64,000 nucleotides of DNA from Mycobacterium bourgelatii (GCF_010723575.1 NZ_BLKZ01000002.1:806001-870000); one strand, 5' to 3'. Shown: positions 1-8,301, counted from the stretch's first letter. The notes: generated from the letters alone by a model not told the origin. Program-made: numbers and translations.

Positions 1-306
1 CCTCCGGCCGGCGGATTCATCGCGAAGTTGGAAGTGTTCCGGACCGCCGTCGTCGGGGACCGGCCGCAGCTGGTGGTGCTGCTGGTCGTCGGCAGCGTGC
101 TTTCGCTGGTGTACATGTTTCAGATCTATCAGCGGAAGTTCTGGCGCCCCGACGATGCGCCTGCCGGCGTCGCAGAGCCCAGCGCGCTACCGGCGCGCGC
201 GCTCGTCGCGGTCTTCGCGGTTTTGGTGCTGGCTATTGGCCTGGCGGCAGAACCGTTGCTCAGCATGTGTCAGGACGGCGCCGATGTATTGCTGGGGAGG
301 TTGTAG
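1..306 (+). CDS. Mrp/Mnh Na+/H+ antiporter subunit D, C-terminal part (5' truncated by window edge)
   Basis: The frame is open from base 1, so this is the end of a longer gene. The first residues (PPAGGFIAKLEVF) fit the conserved PPxxGFxxK region of complex-I-like antiporter subunits, and two hydrophobic helices follow. It ends directly before mrpE. In Mrp systems subunit D is one of the two proton/cation-translocating membrane subunits, related to NuoM/NuoN. The assignment to D rather than A rests on the gene order (E, F, G follow) and on the proximity to the end of the protein. Confidence 0.8.
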   Translation, partial: PPAGGFIAKLEVFRTAVVGDRPQLVVLLVVGSVLSLVYMFQIYQRKFWRPDDAPAGVAEPSALPARALVAVFAVLVLAIGLAAEPLLSMCQDGADVLLGRL

Positions 307-807
307 ATGATTAGCCTCGTGGTCCGGGTCGCCGCGCTTACCGCCGTTTACCTGTTGTTCCTGACCAGTGTGGAGCCGGGCGATGTGCTCGTGGGCGTCG
401 GTCTTGCGCTGCTACTCGCACTGGGCGAGGCGCGCGTCCTCGGACCCGAGCGGCGATCTCGGCGGCCGTCGGGTGCGACGACCCTGCGGCGCCTGTCCGG
501 CTTTCCCGCCCTGATCGGTTTCACCCTGGTGGACATGTGCCGTGGGAGCTGGCAGGTGGCAGCCCACTGCCTCGGGCTACGACCCCTGGCCCCGGGATTC
601 GTGACGTTGCCGATCCGCCGAAATGATCCGGCGTCCGCCACGGCCTGGGCGATCCGGGTGGGGCTATCGCCGGATACGGTCGTCGTCGACGTCGACACCG
701 CGAAGGGCGAACTTGTGCTGCATGTGCTGGATGCCACCGACGTAGAGGCCGTGATCAAGGACCAGACCGCTTCCTACCAGCGCGCACAGCGGCGCGCATT
801 CCCCTGA
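307..807 (+). CDS. mrpE: Mrp/Mnh antiporter subunit E
   Basis: This 166-aa membrane protein has hydrophobic N-terminal helices (about residues 5-40) and a soluble C-terminal half, which is the usual MrpE size and layout. It starts with ATG immediately after the TAG of the preceding subunit, so the two are translationally coupled. MrpE is a structural subunit of the multi-subunit secondary Na+(K+)/H+ antiporter. The position between D and F supports the call. Confidence 0.88.
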   Translation: MISLVVRVAALTAVYLLFLTSVEPGDVLVGVGLALLLALGEARVLGPERRSRRPSGATTLRRLSGFPALIGFTLVDMCRGSWQVAAHCLGLRPLAPGFVTLPIRRNDPASATAWAIRVGLSPDTVVVDVDTAKGELVLHVLDATDVEAVIKDQTASYQRAQRRAFP

Positions 808-812
808 TCGCC

Positions 813-1082
813 GTGCCTACCCTGCTGCTCATCGTCGCCGTTGTCTGGACCACGCTGCTGCTCGTGGCCGGGGGCCTGGTGCTGCTGCGAGCACGCGACG
901 TGCACCAGCGAGTAGTCGCCCTCGACCTGCTGGCCGTGCTCGTGGTGTCACTGCTCGCGCTGCTGTGCTACCTGCTGGACAAGTCCTACTACCTGAACGC
1001 AGCGGTGGCACTCGCGCTGCTGTCGTTCGTCGCGACGGTCGCCGCGGCCCGATATCTGGGATCCGGAGGGCCGTTCGAATGA
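813..1082 (+). CDS. mrpF: Mrp/Mnh antiporter subunit F
   Basis: An 89-aa protein with a GTG start, made almost entirely of three hydrophobic helices with short polar loops (RARDVHQR; DKSYYLN). Length, topology and position between E and G match MrpF. The last codons overlap the ATG of the next gene (ATGA at 1079-1082), so the operon is tightly coupled. No independent promoter is visible. Confidence 0.87.
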   Translation: MPTLLLIVAVVWTTLLLVAGGLVLLRARDVHQRVVALDLLAVLVVSLLALLCYLLDKSYYLNAAVALALLSFVATVAAARYLGSGGPFE

Positions 1083-1402
1083 TCTCGCTAGCTCTCGACA
1101 TTGTGGGCGGGGTGTTGCTGATCGCGGGGCTCCTGCTGCTGACCATCAGCGTGTACGGCATCATGCGGATGCCCGACACGCAAAGTCAGTTGCATGCCCA
1201 AGGTTTGGCCACTGGCCCAGGAGTGATCGTCGTCCTCGCGTCCTCCATCGCGACCGAGAACGCTGCCATCATCTCTATCGCGACTTTGGCGATCGTCTTT
1301 ATGGTGCTGACCTCGCCCACGGCGGGTCACTCGATTTCCCGTTCCGCCCGCCGCCGCAGTAAAGCCGACGCAGACGATGACCTGACGGATTCGCCGGAAT
1401 AA
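1079..1402 (+). CDS. mrpG: Mrp/Mnh antiporter subunit G
   Basis: A 107-aa protein with three hydrophobic segments and the MrpG-typical stretch GIMRMPDTQSQLHAQGLATG. I chose the ATG at 1079, which overlaps the mrpF stop, over an in-frame start further upstream inside mrpF. The C-terminus is a charged tail (RSARRRSKADADDD). It is the last visible gene of the antiporter operon. The complex moves protons and cations across the cell membrane and is commonly linked to pH and salt homeostasis. Confidence 0.87.
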   Translation: MISLALDIVGGVLLIAGLLLLTISVYGIMRMPDTQSQLHAQGLATGPGVIVVLASSIATENAAIISIATLAIVFMVLTSPTAGHSISRSARRRSKADADDDLTDSPE

Positions 1403-1404
1403 CA

Positions 1405-1983
1405 ATGGCGGGCGTGCAAAGCAGTAGGTCGGCGGGACGTCCGCGGGACGCGTCGATAGACGAGCGGGTGTTGTCGGTGACCCGTGAGCTGCTCGTGGAG
1501 GTCGGTTGGGACGCGCTGAGCATGCGGTTGATCGCCGCAAGATGTGGGGTCAGCCGGTCGAGCCTGGACCGTCGCTGGTCGTCGAAGGCCGAGCTCGTGT
1601 TGCACGCCATCCTGGGCGCGACCCCCGATCTTGCGCCGTTCGCGGGTGCGGATCGGTTGGGCTGGGTGGATTGGGTGGTGCGCGGCAGTCAGCAACTTTT
1701 CGCCCGTCCCGAGGTGAAAGCCGCCGTTCCGGGACTCTTGCTCGCGATGGGCGAGAACGATGAGCTGCGCAGAAGATTGTGGTCGGACTTCAGTGGACCC
1801 GCGGTCGCGTTGTTCAGCGGCGATTCCGACGACACGAGTGATGCCGCACTCGACGCCCGGGCCGTCATCGCGATGGCCGCCGGTGCCGCGCTGTTCCTCA
1901 CCACGATCGCCGTCGAAGACGACACCGACGCGCTACACGCCCGTGTCGCTGGGTTCCTCACGGACGCGGTGTCCAGGAAATGA
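1405..1983 (+). CDS. TetR-family transcriptional regulator
   Basis: A 192-aa protein with an N-terminal TetR helix-turn-helix (about residues 15-65: DERVLSVTRELLVEVGWDALSMRLIAARCGVSRSSLDRRW, seen in pieces). The usual Y/F after the recognition helix is replaced (SSLDRRW), but the pattern is clear. It begins 3 nt after mrpG, so it may be read from the antiporter operon. Its 3' end overlaps the convergent epimerase gene by 51 bp. The ligand is unknown. Confidence 0.85.
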   Translation: MAGVQSSRSAGRPRDASIDERVLSVTRELLVEVGWDALSMRLIAARCGVSRSSLDRRWSSKAELVLHAILGATPDLAPFAGADRLGWVDWVVRGSQQLFARPEVKAAVPGLLLAMGENDELRRRLWSDFSGPAVALFSGDSDDTSDAALDARAVIAMAAGAALFLTTIAVEDDTDALHARVAGFLTDAVSRK

Positions 1984-2940
1984 CGCGATGATCGCGTCGG
2001 TTGGCGACCGCCACTGGATTCCAAGGTCCCGAAGGGTGCGGGAATCGTCGGTGGGCGTCGCCGCGGTAAGCAGCAGCGCAGCCTCGTAGCTCAACCCGTC
2101 ACCCATGGGAACGATGCTGGACAGGGCTTCGGCGATCCTGCTCGCTCCGCGAAACACTGCCGGGTGCAAAGGGATCCGAACGAATCGGCGGCCGGTGCCG
2201 TGTTCCAGGGCGTCGATCATTTCGTCGAAAGCCACGAGTACGCCGCCGCAGACATACCGACGTGGCCCGCAGCCCGGCGTCATCAGCGCCGCATGGACGT
2301 CGGCGACATCGCGAACGTCGATCATCTGCATACCGCCGCGCAGGCGGGGTGCGACACCGAACCGCACGAGGGGCGCCCAGCCGCGTTCGGTGACACCGGG
2401 CGCCGAATGGAATGCGGGTCCGACGACGCTGGATGGATACGTGATGACGACGGGCGCCCCCTCGTCTTGCAACCGTCGCGCGACCCGGTCGGCATACCCC
2501 TTGGTCTGCGCGTAGTCGCTGCGGCCGTCCGCCGTCGGCGTATCGGGTCCTATGACGTCGTTCGGCGGCGGGAAGAGGGCGCTGTAACTGCTCACCATGA
2601 CCACCGGATCGAGACCCGCACCTACCGCGTGGGTGAGCAGGGTTTCGGTGGCGTAAGCGTTGATTTCCCACATCAGGGCGCTGCGGCGACTATCGGTACC
2701 GACGACTCCGGCCGCGTGCAGCACCGCGTCACAGCCGTCGAGCAGCGCCTCGATGGTCTGGCACTTTCGCACGTCCCCGGTGTGGAACTCGATGCCACCC
2801 GCCGCGGCGAACCGGTCGAGAACCGGCGCGCCTTCGGCGTCCGGCCCGACCAGCAGACGTATCTCGTGCCCCTGAGCCTGTAGCGCGCGCACGCAGTGAG
2901 CTCCCACGTATCCGGTTCCACCGGTGACGGCTATCAGCAT
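1933..2940 (-). CDS. NAD-dependent epimerase/dehydratase family protein (extended SDR)
   Basis: A 335-aa protein with the Rossmann motif GGTGYVG at residues 7-13 and a YAQTK active-site motif (YxxxK) in mid-protein, as in extended SDRs acting on nucleotide sugars, dihydroflavonols or steroids. I chose the ATG at 2940 because TAATAT (minus strand, 2953-2948) sits about 7 nt upstream, which gives a leaderless mRNA. A further in-frame ATG at 2949 lies inside that -10. The promoter carries a perfect palindrome (2954-2970). The 3' end overlaps the TetR gene on the other strand. The substrate cannot be read from the sequence. Confidence 0.85.
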   Translation of the reverse strand: MLIAVTGGTGYVGAHCVRALQAQGHEIRLLVGPDAEGAPVLDRFAAAGGIEFHTGDVRKCQTIEALLDGCDAVLHAAGVVGTDSRRSALMWEINAYATETLLTHAVGAGLDPVVMVSSYSALFPPPNDVIGPDTPTADGRSDYAQTKGYADRVARRLQDEGAPVVITYPSSVVGPAFHSAPGVTERGWAPLVRFGVAPRLRGGMQMIDVRDVADVHAALMTPGCGPRRYVCGGVLVAFDEMIDALEHGTGRRFVRIPLHPAVFRGASRIAEALSSIVPMGDGLSYEAALLLTAATPTDDSRTLRDLGIQWRSPTDAIIASFPGHRVREEPSDTGV

Positions 2941-2953
2941 GGTGTGCATATTA

Positions 2954-2970
2954 CGGTGCCAATGGCACCG
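2954..2970. promoter_or_regulatory. Palindromic operator in epimerase promoter
   Basis: CGGTGCC-AAT-GGCACCG is a perfect inverted repeat with 7-bp arms. It lies directly upstream of the putative -10 (2953-2948, minus strand), between -10 and -35, so a bound repressor would block the promoter. A near-identical copy lies at 3866-3882. Confidence 0.6.
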
Positions 2971-2999
2971 AAATCTATACCGGGTTGGCCGCGGATTGG

Positions 3000-3563
3000 C
3001 TAGGGCCGGCTGCTGTGCTCGTTTCCGTCGCTGGCTAACGCGTCGGTTCGCCAGCCGGCGTCGCGGGTGCGCTTGAGCAGCGACCTGGCCCCGAGGAAGG
3101 CGACCACCGCGACGGTCGTGACGTTCAGCCAGACCGCCAATGCTACGAACACTGCCACTCGTGCTGCCGGCGTGGCCGGTGGTCCCGCGTAGGAACCGTC
3201 CTCGTTCACCAAGATCTCGATCGAGTCGCCGGGCTTGGGTGACGACGGCGCCCTGACCGGGCCCGTGTGTTCCGTCCCAGCTGCGAACCACCGGGCATGA
3301 ACCCTGGTGAGATCGCTACGAACGGGGTGGTCGATCACCGTGGCGACCACCGAACTTCGGCCTTGGGCCTGCTCAGCGTGGGTGCGGCTGCGGGAGTCGT
3401 AGACGGCGGTGCCCACCGCCCCCGCGACCGGCACCGTCAGCAGCGAAACCGCGACGGCCAACACCAGTGCCAGGGCTTCGAGTCGGTCGGCAACGCGGAT
3501 CAGCGGGTTGCGGCTGAAGAGCACCGTGAACCACCGGGGCGCACGCAGGACGAACGTTTCCAT
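3000..3563 (-). CDS. Rv1733c-like two-helix membrane protein
   Basis: A 187-aa protein with two transmembrane helices (about 28-52 and 134-158) flanking a roughly 80-residue extracytoplasmic part. The stretches FSRNPLIRVADRLEAL, SLLTVPVAGAVGTAVYDSRS and TVIDH are characteristic of the mycobacterial Rv1733c family. The ATG at 3563 aligns with the family start; an in-frame extension to 3698 does not look coding. Rv1733c is a dormancy-regulon gene in M. tuberculosis, but I see no DosR box here. Function is unknown. Confidence 0.75.
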   Translation of the reverse strand: METFVLRAPRWFTVLFSRNPLIRVADRLEALALVLAVAVSLLTVPVAGAVGTAVYDSRSRTHAEQAQGRSSVVATVIDHPVRSDLTRVHARWFAAGTEHTGPVRAPSSPKPGDSIEILVNEDGSYAGPPATPAARVAVFVALAVWLNVTTVAVVAFLGARSLLKRTRDAGWRTDALASDGNEHSSRP

Positions 3564-3867
3564 CGCGGGGTCGTGTCCATCCGCGTCGTTGAGGGTGTGG
3601 GATATGCACCCGGAATTGCTGTCGGAGGGCCGCCGGCCCCACCTTCGACGAGCCGGCCCCACGTGCGCCGACGAAGGTTTCCGTGGCGGGGTGGTCATCG
3701 CAAGGTTTCCTTTCGGCAGGTCGAAATGGCGTCATGCCGCGGCTGACAGTTTCCATGGTGGCCTGGAATGGCAGAGCCGGCTTGCAGCGGCCGAACAACC
3801 GCCGCGCCCCGGTTTGTCGAGGTTCGACAGAGATCTGTGCAGCGACCTATCCGCGTGCTAAATTACG
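3564..3867. other. Intergenic region between Rv1733c-like gene and OYE gene
   Basis: No gene is supported here. The region holds a diverged second copy of the start region of the Rv1733c-like gene: 3549-3574 and 3670-3695 match at 22 of 26 bases, 121 bp apart. Its right end is the OYE promoter, with extended -10 TGCTAAATT at 3856-3864. Confidence 0.4.
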
Positions 3868-3882
3868 GTGCCAATGGCATCG
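3866..3882. promoter_or_regulatory. Palindromic operator over OYE start codon
   Basis: CGGTGCC-AAT-GGCATCG repeats the epimerase operator (2954-2970) with one base changed, in the same orientation on the + strand. Here it covers the transcription start (-10 TAAATT at 3859-3864 predicts about 3871) and the ATG at 3874. Confidence 0.55.
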
Positions 3883-5091
3883 AAAACTGTCTTGACGACG
3901 AATCCGACGGCCGCATCGGCCGCGTTCACGCCCGCGACGTTGGGCCCGTTGACGCTGAAGAACCGGTTCATCAAGGCGGCGACTTTCGAGGGTCGGATGC
4001 CGCGCGGCGAGGTGACCGACGACCTGATCGACTTCCACGTGGAGGTGGCGCGCGGCGGTGCGGCGATGACGACCGTGGCCTACTGCGCGATCTCACCCGG
4101 CGGCCGGGTGCACCGCGACACCATGGTGCTCGACAGTCGGCGGGCGGCGGCGTTGCGTCGGCTGACCGACGCCGTGCACGCCCACGACACGCTGGTGTCC
4201 GCCCAGATCGGGCACGCGGGTCTGGTGGCCAACACCCGGTCCAACCGCACCGGCACGCTGGCGCCGTCGACCCGATTCAGCGCTCCGGCGATGGGCCTGG
4301 TCCGTGCCGCTACGGCCGAGCAACTCGAGGAAGTTGTCGACGGTTTCGGCGCAGCCGCCCGCAACGCGGTCGACGCGGGCTTCGACGCCATCGAACTTCA
4401 CCTCGGGCACGGCTACCTGTTGAGTTCGTTCTTCAGCCCAAACCTCAACAAGCGCACCGACCGCTACGGTGGCGACACCGTCCGACGTGCGGAACTGGCA
4501 CGCCGAGTCGCCGAGCGGGTGCGCCGCGAAGCCGGCGACGGCGTCGCGGTGACCGCGAAATTCAACATGGACGACGGAGTCCGGGGCGGCTTCTGGCTCA
4601 CCGACAGCCTGCCCACCGCGCGACTGCTGGAATCCGACGGCCACCTCGATGCCCTCGAACTGACCGGAGGCAGTTCCCTGCTGAACCCGATGTACTACTT
4701 CCGCGGTGAGGTCCCGATGGCCGAGTTCATCGCCTCCCAGCCCGCCGTCGTCGGGTTGGGACTGCGGGTCATCGGTCGCCGCATGTTCCGCACCTACCCG
4801 TTCGAAGAGGCGTACTTCCTGCCGCTGGCCCGCCAGTTCCGTGAGGCGCTGAAGATGCCGTTGATCCTGCTCGGTGGAGTGAACACGATGGACACCGTGG
4901 AGACGGCGCTGGGCGAAGGATTCGAATTCGTGGCCATGGCCCGCGCGCTGTTACGCGATCCCGGCCTGATCAACAGGTTCCACGCGGACGTCACCCGGGA
5001 AGGGCTCTGCGTGCACTGCACGAAATGCATGGCAACCATCTACAACGGGACCCGGTGCGTGCTGCGCCCAACTCCCGCTGCGGTCGTCTGA
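3874..5091 (+). CDS. NADH:flavin oxidoreductase, Old Yellow Enzyme / 2,4-dienoyl-CoA reductase type
   Basis: A 405-aa TIM-barrel flavoprotein. Family hallmarks are LKNRFIKAATFEG near the N-terminus, ELHLGHGYLLSSFFSPNLNKR with RYGG (the FMN/substrate-binding His and Tyr region), and the C-terminal FVAMARALLRDPGLI phosphate-binding strand. The C-terminus has four cysteines, CVHCTKC then GTRC, in the place where iron-sulfur members have their cluster ligands. Only the barrel is present; the second flavin/NAD domain of full-length FadH is missing. I start at ATG 3874, since GTG 3868 lies before the predicted transcription start. The gene is followed by an SDR in the same operon. Confidence 0.85.
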   Translation: MASKTVLTTNPTAASAAFTPATLGPLTLKNRFIKAATFEGRMPRGEVTDDLIDFHVEVARGGAAMTTVAYCAISPGGRVHRDTMVLDSRRAAALRRLTDAVHAHDTLVSAQIGHAGLVANTRSNRTGTLAPSTRFSAPAMGLVRAATAEQLEEVVDGFGAAARNAVDAGFDAIELHLGHGYLLSSFFSPNLNKRTDRYGGDTVRRAELARRVAERVRREAGDGVAVTAKFNMDDGVRGGFWLTDSLPTARLLESDGHLDALELTGGSSLLNPMYYFRGEVPMAEFIASQPAVVGLGLRVIGRRMFRTYPFEEAYFLPLARQFREALKMPLILLGGVNTMDTVETALGEGFEFVAMARALLRDPGLINRFHADVTREGLCVHCTKCMATIYNGTRCVLRPTPAAVV

Positions 5092-5105
5092 GAAGGGCAC
5101 GACAT

Positions 5106-5945
5106 ATGGGTACCTACGCCGTCACCGGAGCGGCATCCGGAATGGGTGCGGCCGCCGCTGCGCGCTTGCGGGCCGCCGGCCACACCGTGATCGGCGTCGA
5201 TATCAAACAGGCTGATGTCGTTGCGGACCTCTCGACACCGGGCGGACGAACCGACGCCGCGCAACGGGTACTCGCGGCCACCGACGGGCAACTGGACGGC
5301 GCCGTTCTCGCCGCCGGTCTGGGCCCCAGCAGCGGCGCCGATCGGCCCCGCCTGATCGCTCAAGTCAACTATCTGGGAGTGGTCGAACCGCTGCAACAGT
5401 GGCGACCCGCGCTGGCCGCCGCCGGCAACGCGAAAGTGGTTGTCGTGTCCAGCAATTCGACGACAACTACGCCGCTGGTTCCCAAGCGAACGGTACGGGC
5501 GCTGCTCAGCGGCGACGCCGACAAGGCGGTGCGCAGCGTCCGCCTATTCGGCCCGGCGCGGCCCGCCATCATGTATGCCGCCTCGAAGATCGCGGTCAGC
5601 CGATGGGTGCGCCGCCACGCCGTGCAACCGGAGTGGGCCAAAGCGGGCATACGTCTCAACGCGCTGGCCCCCGGCGCGGTGTTGACGCCGCTTCTGGAGG
5701 AGCAGCTGGCCAGCCCGCGGCAAGGCAAGGCCGTTCAGCGGTTTCCCATCCCCGTCGGGGGCTTCGGCGACCCCGAGCACATCGCCACCTGGGTAGAACT
5801 GATGCTGTCCGACGCGGCCGACTTCCTCTGCGGCAGCATCATCTTCGTCGACGGCGGCACCGATGCCCACTTCCGACCCGACGCCTGGCCGCGACCGGTG
5901 CCGGCGCGTCAGCTCATCAGCTACCTAAGGCGTTTCCGCGGATAG
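5106..5945 (+). CDS. Short-chain dehydrogenase/reductase, 3-alpha-hydroxysteroid dehydrogenase-like
   Basis: A 279-aa SDR with the cofactor motif TGAASGMG at residues 7-14, a short N-terminal half lacking the usual NNAG (here LAAGLG), a serine-rich active-site strand (VVSSNSTTTT) and YAASK as the catalytic YxxxK. The C-terminus has the FVDGGTD motif. The ATG at 5106 follows AGAAGG and lies 14 nt after the OYE gene, so the two form an operon. The pairing suggests redox steps on one ring or unsaturated substrate. That substrate is inferred, not seen. Confidence 0.85.
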   Translation: MGTYAVTGAASGMGAAAAARLRAAGHTVIGVDIKQADVVADLSTPGGRTDAAQRVLAATDGQLDGAVLAAGLGPSSGADRPRLIAQVNYLGVVEPLQQWRPALAAAGNAKVVVVSSNSTTTTPLVPKRTVRALLSGDADKAVRSVRLFGPARPAIMYAASKIAVSRWVRRHAVQPEWAKAGIRLNALAPGAVLTPLLEEQLASPRQGKAVQRFPIPVGGFGDPEHIATWVELMLSDAADFLCGSIIFVDGGTDAHFRPDAWPRPVPARQLISYLRRFRG

Positions 5946-6007
5946 CCCGACGGCACGACGCGCCGGCTTTCTGATTAGCTGGTGGTAACTCGGCATAGGA
6001 GCGGCGC

Positions 6008-7528
6008 GTGATCACCTTGGACCGTTTGGTCAACGTCCTCGGCAGTTACGGGGTCCGCCTCCGCTGGTCTTCGGTGCCGAGGTCAACCGAACTACGCAAC
6101 GTGGTGATCCACGAATCGTTTTCCGAGCGTCCCGTATTGGGTGACGTTCTGTTGGCCATTGGGGCCGGCTCGCTGGCGGAGGCGGTGCGCTGGGCCGTGT
6201 CCGCCCACGCCGCCGTGGTGTTGATGCGCGACACCAAGGAACCCATCTCGTTCGACGGTGATGCCGGGGTCGGAGCGGTGATGCTGGTCGACGACGCGCT
6301 TTCGTGGAGTGAGTTGGCCGCGGTGGTCTACGGGCTGGTATTGGAGGGCCGCGAGACCGAATCGGGTCGTGGCCCAACCGATTTGTTCGCGCTCGCCGAC
6401 AGTCTGGCCGATGCGATCGGCAGTGCGGTGGTCATTCACGACGAATTGCTCCAGGTGCTGGCATATTCGCGGCACCAATTGCCCGCCGACCCGGCTCGAG
6501 TGGAGACGATTTTGGAACGGCAGGTACCCGAGGCCATGCGGGCGTCCTTGCAGGCCCGCGGAGTCTTGGCGCACCTGGCGAACTCCGATGAACCGCTGTT
6601 CGTCCCCGCTGACCCCGAACACGGTCTGACCGGCCGCATGGCGGTGGCGGTGCGCTCGGGACGAGAAATCATGGGGTCGGTGTGGGTCGGGTGTACCGCG
6701 CCGTTGGACGGAGCCGCGCGCAACGCGCTGGCCGAGAGTGCTCACACGGTGGCCCTGCATCTGCTGCGGTCACGAGCCAGCGCGGACCTGGAACGTCAGG
6801 TCGAGTCCGAGCTGGTGATCCGGTCGTTGGAGGGCACCCCGGATGCCGCCACGTTGGTGAGCCGGTTGGGTCTGCCTAACAGCAAACTGCGGGTGATCGC
6901 GATTCAAGCCTTCATCGGGCAGGAACGCGACGCCGCTCTGCTGTTGGCGTTCGAGCGCGCGACCGCCGGGTTCGGCTGGTCACGGCCGGGTCGCAGCGCG
7001 CTGGTGGGCAGCACCGTCTACACATTGCTTCCGGGTGACCCCTCGGCGGCGCGCCGCTGGGTCACCGGTTTGCGGGCCGCCTTGCCCGATCAAGTGACAT
7101 TGTTGGCCGGCATCAGTGGAGCGGCCAGAGTGGCAGACCTTGCCGCCGCGCGCCACGAGGCCGACGAGTGCCTGGCACTGCATGAGGTGTCGCCGGAGAC
7201 CGCACCCCCGGTGTACGACGAATCATGGGATGACATCCTGCTGCACCGACTGCGCACCGCTTCCCGGACAGGCCGGGCCCCGGACCGTGGACCGGTGGCC
7301 GATTTGCGTCGCCACGACGAGGCCAACGGGACCGAATACGTTGCGACACTTAGGGCTTGGCTAGAGGGCCAAGGCGACCCGGCAGAGGCGGGCGAACGTC
7401 TTGGCGTACACGAGAACACCGTGCGCTATCGGATGCGCAAGATGGCCGAGATCACCAACCTGACGCTGGACGACGCCAAGAAACGATTGGCCATGATGAT
7501 CCAACTCGCGGCCACTGAATCTGACTAG
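6008..7528 (+). CDS. PucR/CdaR-family transcriptional regulator
   Basis: A 506-aa protein with an N-terminal PucR-type sensory region, a GGDEF-like degenerate middle and a C-terminal helix-turn-helix of the PucR type (about residues 445-500: AEAGERLGVHENTVRYRMRKM). The start is GTG 6008, preceded by AGGAG. Members of this family usually activate a neighbouring catabolic operon. The best nearby candidates are the OYE/SDR operon upstream and the palindrome-bearing region 7614-7712 downstream. Confidence 0.85.
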   Translation: MITLDRLVNVLGSYGVRLRWSSVPRSTELRNVVIHESFSERPVLGDVLLAIGAGSLAEAVRWAVSAHAAVVLMRDTKEPISFDGDAGVGAVMLVDDALSWSELAAVVYGLVLEGRETESGRGPTDLFALADSLADAIGSAVVIHDELLQVLAYSRHQLPADPARVETILERQVPEAMRASLQARGVLAHLANSDEPLFVPADPEHGLTGRMAVAVRSGREIMGSVWVGCTAPLDGAARNALAESAHTVALHLLRSRASADLERQVESELVIRSLEGTPDAATLVSRLGLPNSKLRVIAIQAFIGQERDAALLLAFERATAGFGWSRPGRSALVGSTVYTLLPGDPSAARRWVTGLRAALPDQVTLLAGISGAARVADLAAARHEADECLALHEVSPETAPPVYDESWDDILLHRLRTASRTGRAPDRGPVADLRRHDEANGTEYVATLRAWLEGQGDPAEAGERLGVHENTVRYRMRKMAEITNLTLDDAKKRLAMMIQLAATESD

Positions 7529-7613
7529 GCGCTGACTAACGGTCCCTAGCAGCCCCGGCACTGGCCACCGCGCGCAATTTAAGACAGTCAACGCACGATT
7601 CGGCGGGGCCACG

Positions 7614-7630
7614 TTGTCGAATTTCGACAA
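7614..7630. promoter_or_regulatory. Palindrome TTGTCGAA-T-TTCGACAA
   Basis: A perfect inverted repeat with 8-bp arms and a 1-nt centre. A further half site TTGTCGAA occurs at 7646-7653. It lies 86 bp after the PucR gene and is a candidate PucR binding site. Confidence 0.45.
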
Positions 7631-7692
7631 TCTTCGATCGCGCGGTTGTCGAATCACGTCAAACACTGTGGTCGCAGCGACGGCAATATCAG

Positions 7693-7712
7693 AAGTAACA
7701 CAGAAGTTACTT
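7693..7712. promoter_or_regulatory. Palindrome AAGTAAC-N6-GTTACTT
   Basis: A perfect inverted repeat with 7-bp arms, immediately 5' of the GCGGAGG ribosome binding site and the 12-codon ORF at 7725. It may act as an operator or as a hairpin in the leader. Confidence 0.4.
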
Positions 7713-7724
7713 GCGGAGGTTGCG

Positions 7725-7763
7725 ATGTACGTCGACCAGGTTGACCGAGCGCCGCCGCCGTGA
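7725..7763 (+). CDS. 12-codon ORF with strong ribosome binding site
   Basis: The reading frame MYVDQVDRAPPP starts with ATG 6 nt after GGAGG and ends with TGA. It has no recognisable family. It could be a leader peptide, a small protein, or the surviving start of a lost gene whose promoter and operator remain. Whether it is translated cannot be told from the sequence. Confidence 0.25.
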   Translation: MYVDQVDRAPPP

Positions 7764-7995
7764 CGTCGTAGCACGATCACGGGTCGGCGGTTAGTCGTAC
7801 GCGCGCCGACCCGCACTCCACCACACCTTGCGTGAGTAGACACGCGGCACCGGAGCAGCGGGCTGATTCCTCCCCTGTAGTTCCGCGCTCTTAGGCCAGC
7901 GAACTCGCGCCCACAAAGTCGTCAGGGGCGGTTGCTGCGCTCTTGAGCCCGCCCCTGGCGACGTCCAATGGACGCCGAATAGAGAGATCAGACAA

Positions 7996-8301
7996 GTGAC
8001 CGCTACGCAATGCAACTGCGACCACGCCAGATTGGGGCCAGATTGGGCGTCCGAACTCGACGCCCTGCGTTCGCTGCGCGTACTTGAAGTTCCTGATGAC
8101 TCAATGGATTACGACGCGACGGTCGTAATCGACTACCCGACGCGACAAGAACGTGCCCGCGAGCTTCAAGGGCTGCTCGCTAGAGCGGTCGTCGATGAGG
8201 AAGCTTCCGGTGGCGGCGTCGCCGCGCGGGGCACGGTGCCCAGTGGCGCGAGCCCTACCCCCGCATTTTTGAAGCCTTTGCCCAAGCAAACACGTTTGTG
8301 A
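7996..8301 (+). CDS. Hypothetical protein, doubtful
   Basis: A 101-aa frame with a GTG start. The first 60 residues are acidic and polar (DWASELDALRSLRVLEVPDDS; TRQERARELQGLLARAVVDEE) and look protein-like, whereas the last 30 are low in structure. No good ribosome binding site and no family are recognised. It lies in the same direction as the DUF4189 gene, 70 bp upstream of it. Confidence 0.3.
   Translation: MTATQCNCDHARLGPDWASELDALRSLRVLEVPDDSMDYDATVVIDYPTRQERARELQGLLARAVVDEEASGGGVAARGTVPSGASPTPAFLKPLPKQTRL

Larger units (their letters stand above)
7529..7995. other. Intergenic region with two palindromes and a 12-codon ORF
   Basis: No full gene is supported. Two palindromes (7614-7630 and 7693-7712) are followed by the ribosome binding site GCGGAGG at 7713-7719 and an ATG at 7725 opening only 12 codons (MYVDQVDRAPPP, stop at 7761-7763). 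The rest, 7764-7995, shows nothing I can support. Confidence 0.5.

Noticed and set aside
3564..3867. DosR box upstream of the Rv1733c-like gene
   Set aside because: No sequence close to the GGGACTnnnGTCCC pattern is present.
5399..5974. Long frame inside the SDR gene on the same strand
   Set aside because: It is the +2 shadow of the SDR gene; its residues are the Arg/Ala/Gly-rich mix typical of out-of-frame high-GC DNA.
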